Origin: Pseudomonas sp. PICF141
Lineage (GTDB): Bacteria; Pseudomonadota; Gammaproteobacteria; Pseudomonadales; Pseudomonadaceae
Assembly (NCBI RefSeq): GCF_002286815.1
Contig: NZ_MUNM01000025.1
Coordinates: 105,689-169,688 of the forward strand
Length of the DNA stretch: 64,000 bases
Direction: 5' to 3'
The notes under the pieces were generated by a model that saw only the letters and a list, made by a program, of their open reading frames with translations, was not told the origin of the DNA and did not search any database. This document shows, piece after piece, positions 1 through 9,999 of the stretch (position 1 is its first letter; each line of letters opens with the position of its first letter). The position numbers were made by a program, and so were the translations under genes.

Positions 1-621
1 AATGCAATGTCGCCGGCTGAAGTGGCGGCAATTATCGTTGACGAAGATGCCCATGCAATGGACATCGCCGTTGGCGCAGACAATCTGGCTCAGGCCATTG
101 GTCGCGGTGGTCAGAACGTGCGTCTGGCTAGCCAGTTGACTGGCTGGACCCTGAACGTGATGACCGAATCGGACATCCAGGCTAAGCAACAAGCAGAAAC
201 CGGCGACATCCTGCGCAACTTCATCGAAGAGCTTGAAGTCGATGAAGAACTGGCTCAGGTGCTGGTAGATGAAGGTTTCACCAGCCTGGAAGAGATTGCC
301 TACGTACCGTTGGAAGAAATGCTCAACATCGACGGCTTTGACGAAGATATCGTCAACGAGCTTCGCGCTCGTGCCAAGGATCGTTTGTTGACCAAAGCCA
401 TCGCTACTGAGGAAAAGCTGGCAGACGCCCATCCGGCCGAAGACCTGCTCTCGCTTGAGGGTATGGACAAGGATTTGGCGATGGAACTGGCGGTGCGCGG
501 CGTAATTACCCGCGAAGACCTGGCCGAGCAGTCTATTGACGACCTGCTCGACATCGACGGCATTGACGATGATCGTGCCGGCAAGTTGATCATGGCCGCC
601 CGAGCCCATTGGTTCGAGTAA
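1..621 (+). CDS. nusA: Transcription termination/antitermination factor NusA, C-terminal part
   Basis: The reading frame is open from base 1, so the start lies outside the window; 206 residues are visible. The beginning (AIGRGGQNVRLASQLTGW) is the end of the second KH RNA-binding domain. Two helix-hairpin-helix acidic repeat domains follow (about residues 75-130 and 145-206), the arrangement of gammaproteobacterial NusA. NusA binds RNA polymerase and nascent RNA and modulates pausing, termination and antitermination in the cytoplasm. infB starts 27 bases downstream, the conserved nusA-infB order, so the two are surely cotranscribed. Confidence 0.97.
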   Translation, partial: NAMSPAEVAAIIVDEDAHAMDIAVGADNLAQAIGRGGQNVRLASQLTGWTLNVMTESDIQAKQQAETGDILRNFIEELEVDEELAQVLVDEGFTSLEEIAYVPLEEMLNIDGFDEDIVNELRARAKDRLLTKAIATEEKLADAHPAEDLLSLEGMDKDLAMELAVRGVITREDLAEQSIDDLLDIDGIDDDRAGKLIMAARAHWFE

Positions 622-648
622 TTAGGCGCGGCCTGAGGAGAGAAGTGC

Positions 649-3174
649 ATGACGCAAGTCACGGTGAAACAACTGGCCGATGAGGTCAAAACACCGGTAG
701 AGCGCCTGTTGCAGCAGATGCGTGAGGCAGGTCTGCCGCACACCGCCGCCGATGAAGGTGTGAGCGATAGTGAGAAGCAGTCTCTGCTGACTCACTTGAA
801 GAGCAGCCACAAGGCGAAAGTGGAAGAACCGCGCAAGATTACATTGCAGCGCAAAACCACCAGCACCCTGCGTGTTGCTGGTAGCAAGAGCATCAGCGTT
901 GAAGTACGCAAGAAGAAAGTCTTCGTACAGCGCAGCCCGGAAGAAATCGAAGCCGAGCGCAAACGCGAACTGGAAGAACGCCGCGCAGTAGAAAATGCTG
1001 CTCGTCAGAAGGCTGAAGAAGAAGCCAAGCGTCGCGCCGAAGAAGAAGCGCGTCGCCAGCCTGCTGCTGCGCAAACCGCTATTAAAGACGCCGTTGCAGC
1101 GCCTGCTGCGGTTGCCGAGCCAGTGCGTGAAAGCGCGCCGGTTGTTGCAGCTGCACCAGCACCTGCGGCCGACACTCGCAAGCGCGACGAACAGCGTCGT
1201 CCGGACAAACCACGTGCCGACGATACCAATCGTCGTGGCAGTGGCGATGGCGAGCGCAAAAACGCTCCGCATCGTGCTTCGGTCAAGGAAAAAGCGCCTG
1301 CTCCACGAGTTGCGCCACGTACTACCGACGAAGAAAGCGATGGCTTCCGTCGTGGTGGTCGCGGCAAGGCCAAGCTGAAGAAACGCAACGCTCACGGTTT
1401 CCAGAGCCCAACCGGCCCTGTTGTGCGCGAAGTGAAGATCGGCGAGACCATCACTGTTGGCGATCTCGCTCAGCAGATGTCGGTCAAGGCTGCTGAAATC
1501 ATCAAGTTCATGTTCAAACTGGGTACTCCAGCGACCATCAACCAGGTACTGGATCAGGAAACTGCCCAACTGGTTGCCGAAGAGCTGGGCCACAAAGTGA
1601 CCCTGGTCAGCGACACCGCCCTGGAAGATTCCCTGGCTGAGTCGCTGAAGTTTGAAGGTGAGGCTGTTTCCCGTGCGCCGGTCGTGACCGTAATGGGTCA
1701 CGTTGACCACGGTAAAACTTCCCTGCTCGACTACATCCGTCGTGCCAAGGTTGCTGCTGGCGAAGCCGGCGGTATTACCCAGCATATCGGGGCATACCAC
1801 GTTGAAACCGACCGTGGCATGGTGACGTTCCTCGATACCCCGGGTCACGCTGCGTTTACCGCAATGCGTGCCCGTGGTGCCAAGGCGACCGACATCGTGA
1901 TCCTGGTGGTTGCGGCGGACGACGGCGTTATGCCGCAGACCATCGAAGCTGTTCAACACGCTCAAGCCGCCGGTGTTCCACTGGTTGTAGCGGTGAACAA
2001 GATCGACAAGCCGGGCGCCGATCTCGATCGCATCCGTAGCGAACTGTCGGTCCACGGCGTGACGTCGGAGGAGTGGGGTGGTGACACTCCATTCGTACCG
2101 GTCTCGGCGAAGATGGGTACTGGCGTCGATGAGCTGCTCGAAGCTGTCCTGTTGCAAGCCGAAGTGCTGGAACTGACCGCTACCCCGTCGGCTCCTGGCC
2201 GTGGTGTCGTGGTTGAATCGCGTCTCGACAAAGGTCGCGGCCCGGTTGCAACCGTTCTGGTTCAAGACGGTACCCTTCGCCAAGGCGACATGGTGCTGGT
2301 CGGTTCGAACTATGGTCGCGTTCGTGCCATGCTCGACGAGAACGGCAAGCCAATCAAGGAAGCCGGTCCGGCCATCCCTGTCGAGATTCTCGGCCTGGAC
2401 GGTACCCCGGACGCTGGCGACGAGATGAGCGTGGTTGCCGACGAGAAGAAAGCCCGTGAAGTGGCTCTGTTCCGTCAAGGCAAGTTCCGCGAAGTCAAAC
2501 TGGCTCGCGCTCACGCCGGCAAGCTGGAAAACATCTTCGAGAACATGGGTCAGGAAGAGAAGAAGACGCTCAACATCGTCCTCAAATCCGACGTCCGTGG
2601 TTCGCTGGAAGCGTTGAACGGCGCCTTGAATGGCCTGGGTAACGACGAAGTGCAAGTGCGTGTGGTCGGTGGCGGTGTCGGTGGTATCACCGAGTCCGAC
2701 GCGAACCTGGCACTGGCCTCCAACGCTGTACTGTTCGGCTTCAACGTGCGTGCCGATGCTGGCGCTCGCAAGATCGTCGAGCAGGAAGGTCTGGATATGC
2801 GTTACTACAACGTGATCTACGACATTATCGAAGACGTCAAGAAAGCCCTGACCGGTATGCTCGGCAGCGATGTTCGCGAGAATATCCTGGGTGTCGCCGA
2901 AGTGCGTGACGTGTTCCGTTCGCCGAAGTTCGGCGCGATCGCCGGTTGCATGGTTATCGAAGGTGTTGTTCACCGTAACCGTCCAATCCGTGTACTGCGT
3001 GAAGACATCGTTATCTTCGAAGGCGAGCTGGAATCCCTGCGCCGCTTCAAGGATGACGCTTCCGAAGTACGTGCCGGCATGGAATGCGGTATCGGCGTGA
3101 AGAGCTATAACGACGTTAAGGTCGGCGACAAGATCGAAGTCTTCGAGAAGGTTCAGGTTGCTCGCAGCCTCTAA
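649..3174 (+). CDS. infB: Translation initiation factor IF-2
   Basis: 841 residues, the usual length for Pseudomonas IF-2. The protein has an N-terminal IF2_N domain, then a long charged Lys/Arg/Glu/Ala-rich linker (about 110-240) and a second IF2_N-type domain (about 265-330). The GTPase domain starts near 345 with G1 GHVDHGKT at 350-357, G3 DTPGH and G4 NKID. Domains II-IV close the protein and bind initiator fMet-tRNA. ATG at 649 is preceded by a GAGGAGA ribosome-binding site. The GTPase brings fMet-tRNA to the 30S subunit and promotes 50S joining. It lies between nusA and rbfA in the conserved operon. Confidence 0.99.
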   Translation: MTQVTVKQLADEVKTPVERLLQQMREAGLPHTAADEGVSDSEKQSLLTHLKSSHKAKVEEPRKITLQRKTTSTLRVAGSKSISVEVRKKKVFVQRSPEEIEAERKRELEERRAVENAARQKAEEEAKRRAEEEARRQPAAAQTAIKDAVAAPAAVAEPVRESAPVVAAAPAPAADTRKRDEQRRPDKPRADDTNRRGSGDGERKNAPHRASVKEKAPAPRVAPRTTDEESDGFRRGGRGKAKLKKRNAHGFQSPTGPVVREVKIGETITVGDLAQQMSVKAAEIIKFMFKLGTPATINQVLDQETAQLVAEELGHKVTLVSDTALEDSLAESLKFEGEAVSRAPVVTVMGHVDHGKTSLLDYIRRAKVAAGEAGGITQHIGAYHVETDRGMVTFLDTPGHAAFTAMRARGAKATDIVILVVAADDGVMPQTIEAVQHAQAAGVPLVVAVNKIDKPGADLDRIRSELSVHGVTSEEWGGDTPFVPVSAKMGTGVDELLEAVLLQAEVLELTATPSAPGRGVVVESRLDKGRGPVATVLVQDGTLRQGDMVLVGSNYGRVRAMLDENGKPIKEAGPAIPVEILGLDGTPDAGDEMSVVADEKKAREVALFRQGKFREVKLARAHAGKLENIFENMGQEEKKTLNIVLKSDVRGSLEALNGALNGLGNDEVQVRVVGGGVGGITESDANLALASNAVLFGFNVRADAGARKIVEQEGLDMRYYNVIYDIIEDVKKALTGMLGSDVRENILGVAEVRDVFRSPKFGAIAGCMVIEGVVHRNRPIRVLREDIVIFEGELESLRRFKDDASEVRAGMECGIGVKSYNDVKVGDKIEVFEKVQVARSL

Positions 3175-3245
3175 CTCGCGCACTTCAAGGGCCACGATGA
3201 GCCGCCGCATGCAGATGCGCGGCGCAACGTCCGGACTCTAAACGC

Positions 3246-3313
3246 AACGCCCGGTCTGGCTTTTGTCAGGCCGGGCGTTTGCCGCTTTCAGACCCCTCGG
3301 GTTTCCCGAGGGG
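3246..3313 (+). other. Two tandem RNA hairpins between infB and rbfA
   Basis: Two stems fill the infB-rbfA gap. The first (3246-3280) pairs AACGCCCGG with CCGGGCGTT around a mostly pyrimidine loop. The second (3293-3313) is a perfect 9-bp stem, CCCCTCGGG/CCCGAGGGG, with a TTT loop. The first is followed by only three T residues and the second by none, so they look more like processing or stability elements, or a weak attenuator, than a full terminator. rbfA starts 20 bases after the second stem. Confidence 0.6.
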
Positions 3314-3332
3314 CAGTAACAGGTAACAAGAC

Positions 3333-3734
3333 ATGGCAAAAGAATACAGCCGTACCCAACGTATCGGCGATCAGATGCAGCGTGAGCTGGCACAGCTGAT
3401 CCGTCGTGAAGTCAAAGACCCGCGCGTCGGCCTGGTCACCATTACCGCAGTTGAAGTCAGCCGTGACGTCGGTCATGCCAAGATCTTCATCACTGTGATG
3501 GGGCAGGACAGCGCTGAAGACATCGCGCAGAGCATCAAGGTGCTCAACGCAGCCGGCGGTTTCCTGCGCATGCAGTTGGCTCGCGAAATGAAATTGCGCA
3601 GCGTTCCGCAGTTGCACTTCCATTACGACGAAAGCGTCGTGCGTGGCGCGCACCTGTCGGCCCTGATCGAACGTGCGGTGGCTGAAGACAATCAGCACCC
3701 GGTAGCGGCTGAACCCGAAGACGCCAAGGAGTAA
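3333..3734 (+). CDS. rbfA: 30S ribosome-binding factor RbfA
   Basis: 133 residues, normal family length, with a single KH-like RbfA fold. The beginning ([20 protein letters not shown]) and the middle ([16 protein letters not shown]) are characteristic. RbfA binds the 30S subunit near 16S helix 1 and assists late maturation and cold adaptation. truB begins three bases after its stop, so the two are translated together within the nusA-infB-rbfA-truB operon. Confidence 0.98.
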   Translation: MAKEYSRTQRIGDQMQRELAQLIRREVKDPRVGLVTITAVEVSRDVGHAKIFITVMGQDSAEDIAQSIKVLNAAGGFLRMQLAREMKLRSVPQLHFHYDESVVRGAHLSALIERAVAEDNQHPVAAEPEDAKE

Positions 3735-3737
3735 TCG

Positions 3738-4655
3738 GTGGCTCAGGTCAAACGTATCCGTCGTAACGTCAGCGGCATCATCCTGCTCGACAAGCCGCTG
3801 GGGTTCACTTCCAACGCGGCATTGCAGAAGGTTCGCTGGTTGCTCAATGCCGAGAAGGCCGGACACACCGGCAGTCTCGATCCGCTGGCCACCGGCGTGC
3901 TGCCGTTGTGCTTTGGCGAGGCCACCAAGTTCTCGCAATACCTGCTCGATTCCGACAAGGCTTATGAAACCCTGGCGCAACTGGGCAAGACCACCACCAC
4001 GGCCGATGCCGAAGGTGAAGTTTTGCTGGAGCGCCCGGTGACCGTTGGTCGCGCCGATATCGAAGCTGTGCTACCGAAATTTCGTGGGCAAATCAGTCAG
4101 ATACCGCCGATGTACTCGGCGCTCAAGCGTGATGGGCAGCCGCTGTACAAGCTGGCCCGTGCAGGCGAAGTAGTGGAGCGCGAACCGCGTTCTGTTACTA
4201 TTGCGCGCTTGGAATTACTGGCCTTTGAGGGTGATACTGCGAGGCTTGCGGTGGATTGCAGCAAAGGCACCTATATCCGCACCCTGGTGGAGGATATCGG
4301 TGAGCAACTTGGTTGTGGCGCTTACGTGGCTGAATTGCGACGTACCCAGGCCGGGCCTTTCACGCTTGCACAGTCCGTCACTCTGGAAGAGCTGGAAGCG
4401 GTACATGCCGAAGGCGGCAACGAAGCGGTCGACCGCTTCCTGATGCCATCGGACAGCGGCCTGCTGGACTGGCCACTGTTGCATTTCTCGGAGCACAGCG
4501 CGTTCTACTGGCTTAACGGCCAACCGGTACGTGCCCCGGATGCACCGAAGTTCGGCATGGTACGGGTACAGGATCACAACGGTCGTTTCATCGGTATCGG
4601 TGAAGTGAGCGAAGACGGGCGCATCGCGCCACGTCGACTGATTCGGTCAGAATGA
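3738..4655 (+). CDS. truB: tRNA pseudouridine(55) synthase TruB
   Basis: 305 residues starting at GTG (3738), with GGAG of the rbfA stop region as ribosome-binding site. The catalytic motif [16 protein letters not shown] places the nucleophilic aspartate at D48, as in E. coli Tru[14 protein letters not shown] is another family motif, and a PUA-like C-terminal region follows. The enzyme converts U55 of the T-loop of all elongator tRNAs to pseudouridine. It overlaps no neighbour and is followed by the rpsO leader. Confidence 0.98.
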   Translation: MAQVKRIRRNVSGIILLDKPLGFTSNAALQKVRWLLNAEKAGHTGSLDPLATGVLPLCFGEATKFSQYLLDSDKAYETLAQLGKTTTTADAEGEVLLERPVTVGRADIEAVLPKFRGQISQIPPMYSALKRDGQPLYKLARAGEVVEREPRSVTIARLELLAFEGDTARLAVDCSKGTYIRTLVEDIGEQLGCGAYVAELRRTQAGPFTLAQSVTLEELEAVHAEGGNEAVDRFLMPSDSGLLDWPLLHFSEHSAFYWLNGQPVRAPDAPKFGMVRVQDHNGRFIGIGEVSEDGRIAPRRLIRSE

Positions 4656-4730
4656 CCGGAACCGGCCTGTGTAACAGCAGGTCGGCGAGTGTGGCTGTTA
4701 ACAGGCACGGTCACTACTCATTTATAGATA

Positions 4731-4774
4731 CAGGGATTTGTCCCTGGCCTGTTGAAGCTGTTTCCTTGAAACAG
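4731..4774 (+). promoter_or_regulatory. rpsO leader hairpins, possible S15 autoregulatory site
   Basis: Two short stems precede rpsO: CAGGGA-TTTG-TCCCTG (4731-4746) and CTGTTTC-CTT-GAAACAG (4758-4774). The ribosome-binding site AAAGGA follows about 10 bases before the ATG. S15 represses its own translation through leader structure in several bacteria, so a regulatory role is likely. The exact fold (pseudoknot or other) cannot be decided by eye, and an rpsO promoter may also lie in 4656-4730. Confidence 0.45.
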
Positions 4775-4797
4775 TTTCCTGATAAAAGGATTGCCTC

Positions 4798-5067
4798 ATG
4801 GCTCTCGACGTTCAAGAAAAAGCTCAAATCGTAGCTGACTACCAGCAAGCTGTTGGTGACACTGGTTCGCCAGAAGTGCAAGTTGCACTGCTGACCCACA
4901 ACATCAACAAGCTGCAAGGTCACTTCAAGGCCAACGGTAAAGATCACCACTCCCGTCGTGGTCTGATCCGCATGGTAAACCAGCGCCGTAAGCTGCTGGA
5001 CTACCTGAAAGGCAAGGATCTGGGCCGTTACCAGGCTCTGATCGGTCGCCTGGGTCTGCGTCGCTAA
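4798..5067 (+). CDS. rpsO: 30S ribosomal protein S15
   Basis: 89 residues, the standard S15 length. It carries the signatures [35 protein letters not shown] and [17 protein letters not shown], ending GLRR. S15 is a primary 16S rRNA-binding protein of the 30S platform. The ATG at 4798 follows AAAAGGATTGCCTC. It sits in the conserved truB-rpsO-pnp order and may have its own promoter in the 142-base gap after truB. Confidence 0.99.
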   Translation: MALDVQEKAQIVADYQQAVGDTGSPEVQVALLTHNINKLQGHFKANGKDHHSRRGLIRMVNQRRKLLDYLKGKDLGRYQALIGRLGLRR

Positions 5068-5262
5068 TAAGCGATTGCGCTAGAGGTTGGTTGTTTGCTG
5101 TGTGCCAGCGGGTTTCCCGTCGGTACATGGCAGGCTCCCAGCCTCAAGTTTTATCTGGATATACGTTTTACCCTGGACAGGCGTTGGGCCGATTCCCGAC
5201 ATTGCCCAAGAATTTCGCAAGAAGACAAGTTCCCCAAGAGCCACAAAAGAAGGTAAGACACC
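5068..5262 (+). promoter_or_regulatory. rpsO-pnp intergenic leader with small hairpins
   Basis: The 195-base untranslated region before pnp holds short stems, CGGG-TTT-CCCG (5109-5119) and AGGCT-CCC-AGCCT (5132-5144). In enterobacteria the corresponding region folds into a stem cut by RNase III, through which PNPase represses its own synthesis. The same role is inferred here from position only; no terminator-like T-run is visible. Confidence 0.4.
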
Positions 5263-7368
5263 GTGAACCCGGTAATCAAAAAATTCCAGTTCGGTCAGTC
5301 GACCGTTACCCTCGAGACTGGCCGTATCGCCCGTCAGGCCTCCGGCGCAGTATTGGTCACCGTTGACGATGACGTCAGCGTATTGGTGACTGTAGTCGGT
5401 GCCAAACAAGCCGATCCAGGCAAGGGCTTCTTCCCTCTGTCCGTTCACTACCAGGAAAAGACTTACGCTGCCGGTAAGATCCCTGGCGGTTTCTTCAAGC
5501 GTGAAGGCCGTCCTTCCGAGAAAGAAACCCTGACTTCCCGACTGATCGACCGTCCGATCCGTCCGCTGTTCCCGGAAGGTTTCATGAACGAAGTGCAGGT
5601 TGTCTGCACCGTCGTTTCCACCAGCAAGAAGACCGATCCGGACATCGCTGCGATGATCGGTACCTCGGCTGCGCTGGCCATCTCCGGCATTCCTTTCGAT
5701 GGCCCGATCGGCGCTGCTCGCGTTGCGTTCCACGAAAGCACCGGCTACCTGCTGAACCCGACTTACGAACAGCTGAAAGCGTCGAGCCTGGACATGGTCG
5801 TCGCCGGTACTTCGGAAGCGGTGTTGATGGTTGAATCGGAAGCCAAAGAGCTGACCGAAGACCAGATGCTGGGCGCAGTACTGTTTGCTCACGACGAGTT
5901 CCAGGTGGTGATCAACGCCGTCAAGGAACTGGCCGCTGAAGCCGCCAAACCGACCTGGACCTGGGCTCCACAGCCAGAAGCCACCGCACTGCTGGGTGCT
6001 ATCCGTGCCGAGTTCGGCGACGCGATCTCCCAGGCTTACACCATCACCATCAAGGCCGACCGTTACGCTCGCCTGGGCGAACTGAAAGACCAGGTGGTTG
6101 CCAAGCTGTCCGGTGAAGAAGGCCAGCCGACTTCCGCTGAAGTCAAAGCGGCTTTCGGTGAAATCGAATACCGCACCGTTCGCGAAAACATCGTTAACGG
6201 CAAGCCACGTATCGACGGTCGCGACACCAAGACCGTACGTCCGCTGAACATCGAAGTCGGTGTTCTGCCGAAGACCCACGGTTCGGCACTGTTCACCCGT
6301 GGCGAAACACAGGCCCTGGTAGTCGCGACACTGGGTACTGCCCGTGACGCACAGCTGCTGGACACCCTGGAAGGCGAGAAAAAAGACCCGTTCATGCTGC
6401 ACTACAACTTCCCTCCGTTCTCGGTCGGTGAGTGTGGTCGCATGGGTGGCGCTGGTCGTCGCGAAATCGGTCACGGCCGTCTGGCCCGTCGTTCGGTTCA
6501 GGCCATGCTGCCTGCTGCCGACGTGTTCCCGTACACCATTCGTGTGGTGTCGGAAATCACCGAGTCCAACGGTTCGAGCTCCATGGCTTCGGTCTGCGGT
6601 GCTTCCCTGGCTCTGATGGATGCCGGCGTTCCGATGAAGGCACCGGTTGCCGGTATCGCCATGGGTCTGGTTAAAGAAGGCGAGAAATTTGCCGTCCTGA
6701 CCGACATCCTGGGCGACGAAGATCACCTCGGCGACATGGACTTCAAAGTAGCGGGTACCGCCAAAGGTGTTACCGCGCTGCAGATGGACATCAAGATCAA
6801 GGGCATCACCGAAGAAATCATGGAAATCGCTCTGGGCCAAGCCCTGGAAGCGCGCCTGAACATCCTCGGTCAGATGAACCAGATCATTGGCCAGTCGCGT
6901 ACCGAACTGTCGGAAAACGCTCCGACCATGATCGCGATGAAAATCGACACCGACAAAATCCGTGATGTCATCGGTAAAGGCGGCGCGACCATCCGTGCGA
7001 TCTGTGAAGAAACCAAGGCTTCGATCGACATCGAAGACGACGGTTCGATCAAGATCTTCGGCGAAACCAAGGAAGCTGCGGAAGCTGCGCGTCAGCGCGT
7101 TCTGGGCATCACTGCAGAAGCCGAGATTGGCAAGATCTATGTCGGTAAGGTTGAGCGCATTGTCGACTTCGGCGCATTCGTCAACATCCTGCCGGGCAAG
7201 GACGGTCTGGTTCACATCTCGATGCTGAGCGATGCTCGCGTCGAGAAAGTGACCGACATCCTGAAAGAAGGCCAGGAAGTGGAAGTATTGGTACTGGACG
7301 TGGACAACCGCGGCCGTATCAAGCTGTCCATCAAAGACGTAGCAGCAGCCAAGGCTTCGGGCGTTTAA
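5263..7368 (+). CDS. pnp: Polyribonucleotide nucleotidyltransferase (PNPase)
   Basis: 701 residues, exactly the usual Pseudomonas length, starting at GTG (5263) after AGAAGGTAAGACACC. Two RNase PH domains flank an alpha-helical linker. The second PH core includes [20 protein letters not shown] and [18 protein letters not shown] domain ([17 protein letters not shown]) and an S1 domain ([20 protein letters not shown]) close the protein. PNPase degrades RNA 3' to 5' by phosphorolysis as part of the degradosome. It is the last gene of the operon, followed by a strong terminator. Confidence 0.99.
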   Translation: MNPVIKKFQFGQSTVTLETGRIARQASGAVLVTVDDDVSVLVTVVGAKQADPGKGFFPLSVHYQEKTYAAGKIPGGFFKREGRPSEKETLTSRLIDRPIRPLFPEGFMNEVQVVCTVVSTSKKTDPDIAAMIGTSAALAISGIPFDGPIGAARVAFHESTGYLLNPTYEQLKASSLDMVVAGTSEAVLMVESEAKELTEDQMLGAVLFAHDEFQVVINAVKELAAEAAKPTWTWAPQPEATALLGAIRAEFGDAISQAYTITIKADRYARLGELKDQVVAKLSGEEGQPTSAEVKAAFGEIEYRTVRENIVNGKPRIDGRDTKTVRPLNIEVGVLPKTHGSALFTRGETQALVVATLGTARDAQLLDTLEGEKKDPFMLHYNFPPFSVGECGRMGGAGRREIGHGRLARRSVQAMLPAADVFPYTIRVVSEITESNGSSSMASVCGASLALMDAGVPMKAPVAGIAMGLVKEGEKFAVLTDILGDEDHLGDMDFKVAGTAKGVTALQMDIKIKGITEEIMEIALGQALEARLNILGQMNQIIGQSRTELSENAPTMIAMKIDTDKIRDVIGKGGATIRAICEETKASIDIEDDGSIKIFGETKEAAEAARQRVLGITAEAEIGKIYVGKVERIVDFGAFVNILPGKDGLVHISMLSDARVEKVTDILKEGQEVEVLVLDVDNRGRIKLSIKDVAAAKASGV

Positions 7369-7400
7369 TCACCCCTTCGCCTGACCGCTTCAACGTTATA

Positions 7401-7438
7401 AAAAATGCCCCGCCGTGAAAACGGTGGGGCATTTTTTT
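7401..7438 (+). terminator. Rho-independent terminator of the pnp operon
   Basis: The stem TGCCCCGCC / GGTGGGGCA (one G-T pair) has a TGAAAAC-type loop. It is preceded by A residues and followed by a run of seven T. It starts 33 bases after the pnp stop. Confidence 0.93.
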
Positions 7439-7450
7439 GTGCAGAAAAAT

Positions 7451-7556
7451 CAAAAGATCGCAGCCTGCGGCAGCTCCTACCCGAGATTGTGTTCAACCAC
7501 GATATGTGCGGCATCCATCGATCTGCAGGCGCTGCCGAAGGTTGCGTTCTTTTTGC
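7451..7556. repeat. Intergenic inverted repeat, 'AAAGATCGCAGCC' family, copy 1
   Basis: An element starting AAAAGATCGCAGCCTGCGGCAG and ending with the complementary GCTGCCGAAGG...TTCTTTTT. The middle reads CTCCTACCCGAGATTGTGTT. Related copies lie at 23815-23918 and 25724-25809, so this is a dispersed family. The outer stem followed by T residues may also terminate transcription. Confidence 0.75.
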
Positions 7557-7605
7557 GGTGCGTGAAGTTGCCTGACCCCGAAGCCGGTGCTAGGTTTAGC
7601 CCACA

Positions 7606-7681
7606 GCCCGTGTAGCTCAGCCGGTAGAGCAGCGCACTCGTAACGCGAAGGTCGCAGGTTCGATTCCTGTCTCGGGCACCA
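7606..7681 (+). tRNA. tRNA-Thr (anticodon CGU)
   Basis: A 76-base cloverleaf. The acceptor stem GCCCGTG pairs with CTCGGGC (one T-T mismatch at pair 6-67). The D arm is GCTC/GAGC, the anticodon loop CTCGTAA gives CGU, and the T arm GCAGG-TTCGATT-CCTGT is followed by an encoded CCA. It closely resembles E. coli thrW as I recall it. Pair 31-39 is A-C rather than A-T. No integrase or direct repeat of the 3' end was noticed nearby. Confidence 0.96.
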
Positions 7682-7688
7682 CTTCTTG

Positions 7689-8108
7689 CTATTTCACCTT
7701 TCTGCTCAGCTCCTCAACAGTGCGCTTGAGCTGATCTATCGCGCGCTCCTGATCACTGATTTCCCGTTTCAGGCCAGAGATTTCGTTGGTGTTCGAGCTT
7801 GAGCTGGAACCGCTGTTGCGCTTTAGCTCTTCGATCTGACGGGCCTGCTCGCTGAGGGTGCGCTTCTGGCTTTCCAGTTCGGTGGCATTGGCCTTCACGG
7901 TTTTTTGCAGGCTTTCAAGATCATCGATACTGACGCTGGTTCTGACAAGTGTGTCCTTACCGAACGAATTGTGGAGGGCGCAGATTTTGTCGGAGTACAA
8001 CGCAGGGTCAGAGGTGACTTCGACAGCCGCTTGAGCAGCGTTGGCCATGCCGAACAGCAGCGTAGCGGTGGCAAATCGGGTAGACAAAACCTTCGAAAAA
8101 CTACGCAT
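7689..8108 (-). CDS. Hypothetical periplasmic coiled-coil protein
   Basis: 139 residues if started at ATG 8108, which has AAGGAAC at the right distance; an earlier in-frame ATG at 8141 lacks this. A Sec signal peptide (MRSFSKVLSTRFATATLLFG then ANAAQA) is followed by a short domain with one Cys (KICALHNSFGKDTLV). The rest (about 60-139) is long heptad-type coiled coil broken by a Ser/Asn linker (NSGSSSSSNTNE). I do not recognise the family. Its stop lies eight bases from the 3' end of the convergent tRNA gene. Confidence 0.75.
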   Translation of the reverse strand: MRSFSKVLSTRFATATLLFGMANAAQAAVEVTSDPALYSDKICALHNSFGKDTLVRTSVSIDDLESLQKTVKANATELESQKRTLSEQARQIEELKRNSGSSSSSNTNEISGLKREISDQERAIDQLKRTVEELSRKVK

Positions 8109-8410
8109 CACTGGGTTCCTTGTGCCGTGCCGAAATGGCACATCGCTATGACTTGGGGTTTCGATTTATGTTCCCAAAGATCCCCAACACCTGATGCACG
8201 CGGCTTTTTGCACAATAGATGTAAAAGCCCGTGTAAATCATCGGCAAAACGTCCTATATTCGTTGCCTGCATGAGCATCGCCCAGCAGTTTTCAGATGAT
8301 CCCGAATGGTTCTGAAGGCCAGACAAACCGGGCTTTAAACGGTTTTTTGCGTCAGAGAGATCCTTGATGATCCAGATCCATCTTCCATTCCCCAGATCAG
8401 CGAGAACGCC
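8109..8410. other. Divergent intergenic region, no clear feature
   Basis: 302 bases between two divergently oriented small genes. It must contain the promoters of both, but no convincing -35/-10 pair, operator or hairpin stands out by eye. Confidence 0.4.
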
Positions 8411-8716
8411 ATGTCCGTTAAAGAATTGACCCAAGAAGCCAGACACGAAGAAGCCCTGAAAAAGTATGTGCTGGACGCGCCCCAGTTGCTGGAAGAGATC
8501 AAGGACTTGCCCGCCGACGATCAGAAAGACCAGATCCAGTGGGCGTTCGAGGATGAGGCGGAAGCTCAGGGCTTGCAGCCGTGGGAGCTGACGCTCAAGT
8601 ACACCTCAACCCCGGAAGAGTTCGAGGCTGCGCGCCTGGCGCTGCACAAGGAGGCGGCCGAGGTTTTGGGCGTCGAGTGGGAAGAGTACTGCGAGATGAA
8701 TAATCTAGTCGTTTGA
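8411..8716 (+). CDS. Small hypothetical protein, possibly DUF6388 family
   Basis: 101 residues, acidic and helical, no signal peptide or membrane segment. The central stretch LPADDQKDQIQWAFEDEAEA followed by QGLQPWELTL resembles small Pseudomonas proteins that I recall as DUF6388; this is from memory and not verified. Function is unknown. Coding use (G/C third positions) matches neighbouring genes. It stands alone between a divergent hypothetical gene and convergent nadC. Confidence 0.75.
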   Translation: MSVKELTQEARHEEALKKYVLDAPQLLEEIKDLPADDQKDQIQWAFEDEAEAQGLQPWELTLKYTSTPEEFEAARLALHKEAAEVLGVEWEEYCEMNNLVV

Positions 8717-8717
8717 C

Positions 8718-8792
8718 AAGCTTCAGGCTTCAAGCCGCAAGCTACAGGCAAAGCGAAACCGCTTGTAGCTTGTAGCTTATGGCTTGCAGCTC
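8718..8792. repeat. Inverted repeat of 'CAAGCTACAAG' type between convergent genes
   Basis: The stretch CAAGCTTCAGGCTTCAAGCC...GCTACAGG is partly complementary to CTTGTAGCTTGTAGC...GGCTTGCAGCT. It makes an imperfect hairpin filling the gap between the 101-residue gene and nadC. This kind of element is common between Pseudomonas genes and may act as a bidirectional terminator. Confidence 0.6.
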
Positions 8793-8793
8793 C

Positions 8794-9642
8794 TCAAAGA
8801 CTGAGGCGCATCGACAGGTCCACAGCCTTCACATCCTTGGTCATCGCACCAATCGAAATATAGTCCACCCCGGTTTCGGCGATTGGCAGCAACGTGCTTT
8901 CGTTGATACCACCGCTGGCCTCCAGTTTTGCCTTGCCGGCGTTCAGGCGAACCGCTTCGCGCATGTCATCCAGACTCAGTTCATCGAGCATGATGATGTC
9001 GGCACCCGCCGCCAGTGCTTCCTTCAGTTCCGCCAGGCTTTCCACTTCGATCTCCACCGGTTTGCCCGGGGCGATTTTGTGCGCGGCTGCGATAGCCTCA
9101 GGAATGCCACCGCAGGCGGCGATATGATTTTCCTTGATCAGGAAGGCGTCATACAGGCCGATGCGGTGGTTGTGGCAACCGCCGCAGGTCACGGCGTATT
9201 TCTGGGCCAGGCGCAGACCTGGCAGGGTTTTGCGGGTGTCGAGCAACTTCACTTGAGTATCGGCGACGAAATCGGCCAGGTACTGCGCGCGAGTGGCCAC
9301 GCCGGACAGCAGTTGCAAAAAATTCAGTGCGCTGCGTTCGCCCGTCAGCAGCGAGCGCGCCGGCCCTTCGAGGTGAAATAGCACCTGATTGGGGGTCACC
9401 CGTTCACCATCGGCTACCTGCCAGTGCACCGCAACCCGCGGATCCAGCTGCCGAAACACGGCATCGACCCACGCCGTGCCGCTGATGACGGCGGCATCGC
9501 GGGTGATGATGGTGGCTTTGGCCAGGCGTTCAGCCGGGATCAATTGTGCGGTGATGTCGCCGCTGCCGATGTCCTCGAGCAACGCACGGCGCACGTTGGC
9601 TTCGATTTCGGCGGTCAAATCGGCGAGACGTAGATTCGGCAT
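8794..9642 (-). CDS. nadC: Nicotinate-nucleotide pyrophosphorylase (carboxylating), quinolinate phosphoribosyltransferase
   Basis: 282 residues from ATG 9642, which has GGAGCCCGTT upstream; the longer frame to 9729 has no such site. Motifs are [59 protein letters not shown], and the C-terminal [12 protein letters not shown] barrel strand. The enzyme makes nicotinate mononucleotide from quinolinate and PRPP in de novo NAD synthesis. It diverges from the DUF1631-ampD-ampE genes, the arrangement I recall in P. aeruginosa. Confidence 0.98.
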   Translation of the reverse strand: MPNLRLADLTAEIEANVRRALLEDIGSGDITAQLIPAERLAKATIITRDAAVISGTAWVDAVFRQLDPRVAVHWQVADGERVTPNQVLFHLEGPARSLLTGERSALNFLQLLSGVATRAQYLADFVADTQVKLLDTRKTLPGLRLAQKYAVTCGGCHNHRIGLYDAFLIKENHIAACGGIPEAIAAAHKIAPGKPVEIEVESLAELKEALAAGADIIMLDELSLDDMREAVRLNAGKAKLEASGGINESTLLPIAETGVDYISIGAMTKDVKAVDLSMRLSL

Positions 9643-9999
9643 AACGGGCTCCACAAACAAAGTGGCCCGATTATAGGGCCATGGTGCAAGCCAACCCAAG
9701 GCATCAACGGCCATTCCATCGTTCGGCAACCTGCATTTGGTCGATTGGCGCGAGCAATCAGTGTTAAGCGAAGGCTTCTCTCTAACGTCTATTTCCTGGG
9801 TGCACGTAGAGTCTGCTGGTGCAAAGAAGTTCTTTTGCAGATAATCCGCCTTGCATTTGACGTCATAGCTTTGACGTGATTTTGGATTCCCGATTTTGAA
9901 TGACAGTGGATGATGACTGTCTTCATTAAGCGCCGGCTGTTTGGCCTGCGTCTCGATCTTTCTTACCGTACCGAAGAATCACCGTTTCAGGAGGCTTGG
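9643..9999. other. Divergent nadC / DUF1631 intergenic region
   Basis: 357 bases with the promoters of both genes. A near-direct repeat TTTGACGTCATAGC / TTTGACGTGATTTT lies around 9856-9886; no known operator is recognised. The remaining sequence shows no other feature by eye. Confidence 0.4.

Noticed and set aside
622..3210. Long minus-strand open frame (862 codons) opposite infB, and similar long antisense frames opposite pnp, fruB, prfC and the dpp genes
   Set aside because: They mirror real genes of high G/C third-position content, have low-complexity His/Gln/Val/Gly-rich translations without family motifs, and no plausible ribosome-binding sites.
7606..8108. Genomic island integrated at the tRNA-Thr gene
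   Set aside because: No integrase, no direct repeat of the tRNA 3' end was noticed, and the genes downstream look like ordinary Pseudomonas core or small hypothetical genes.
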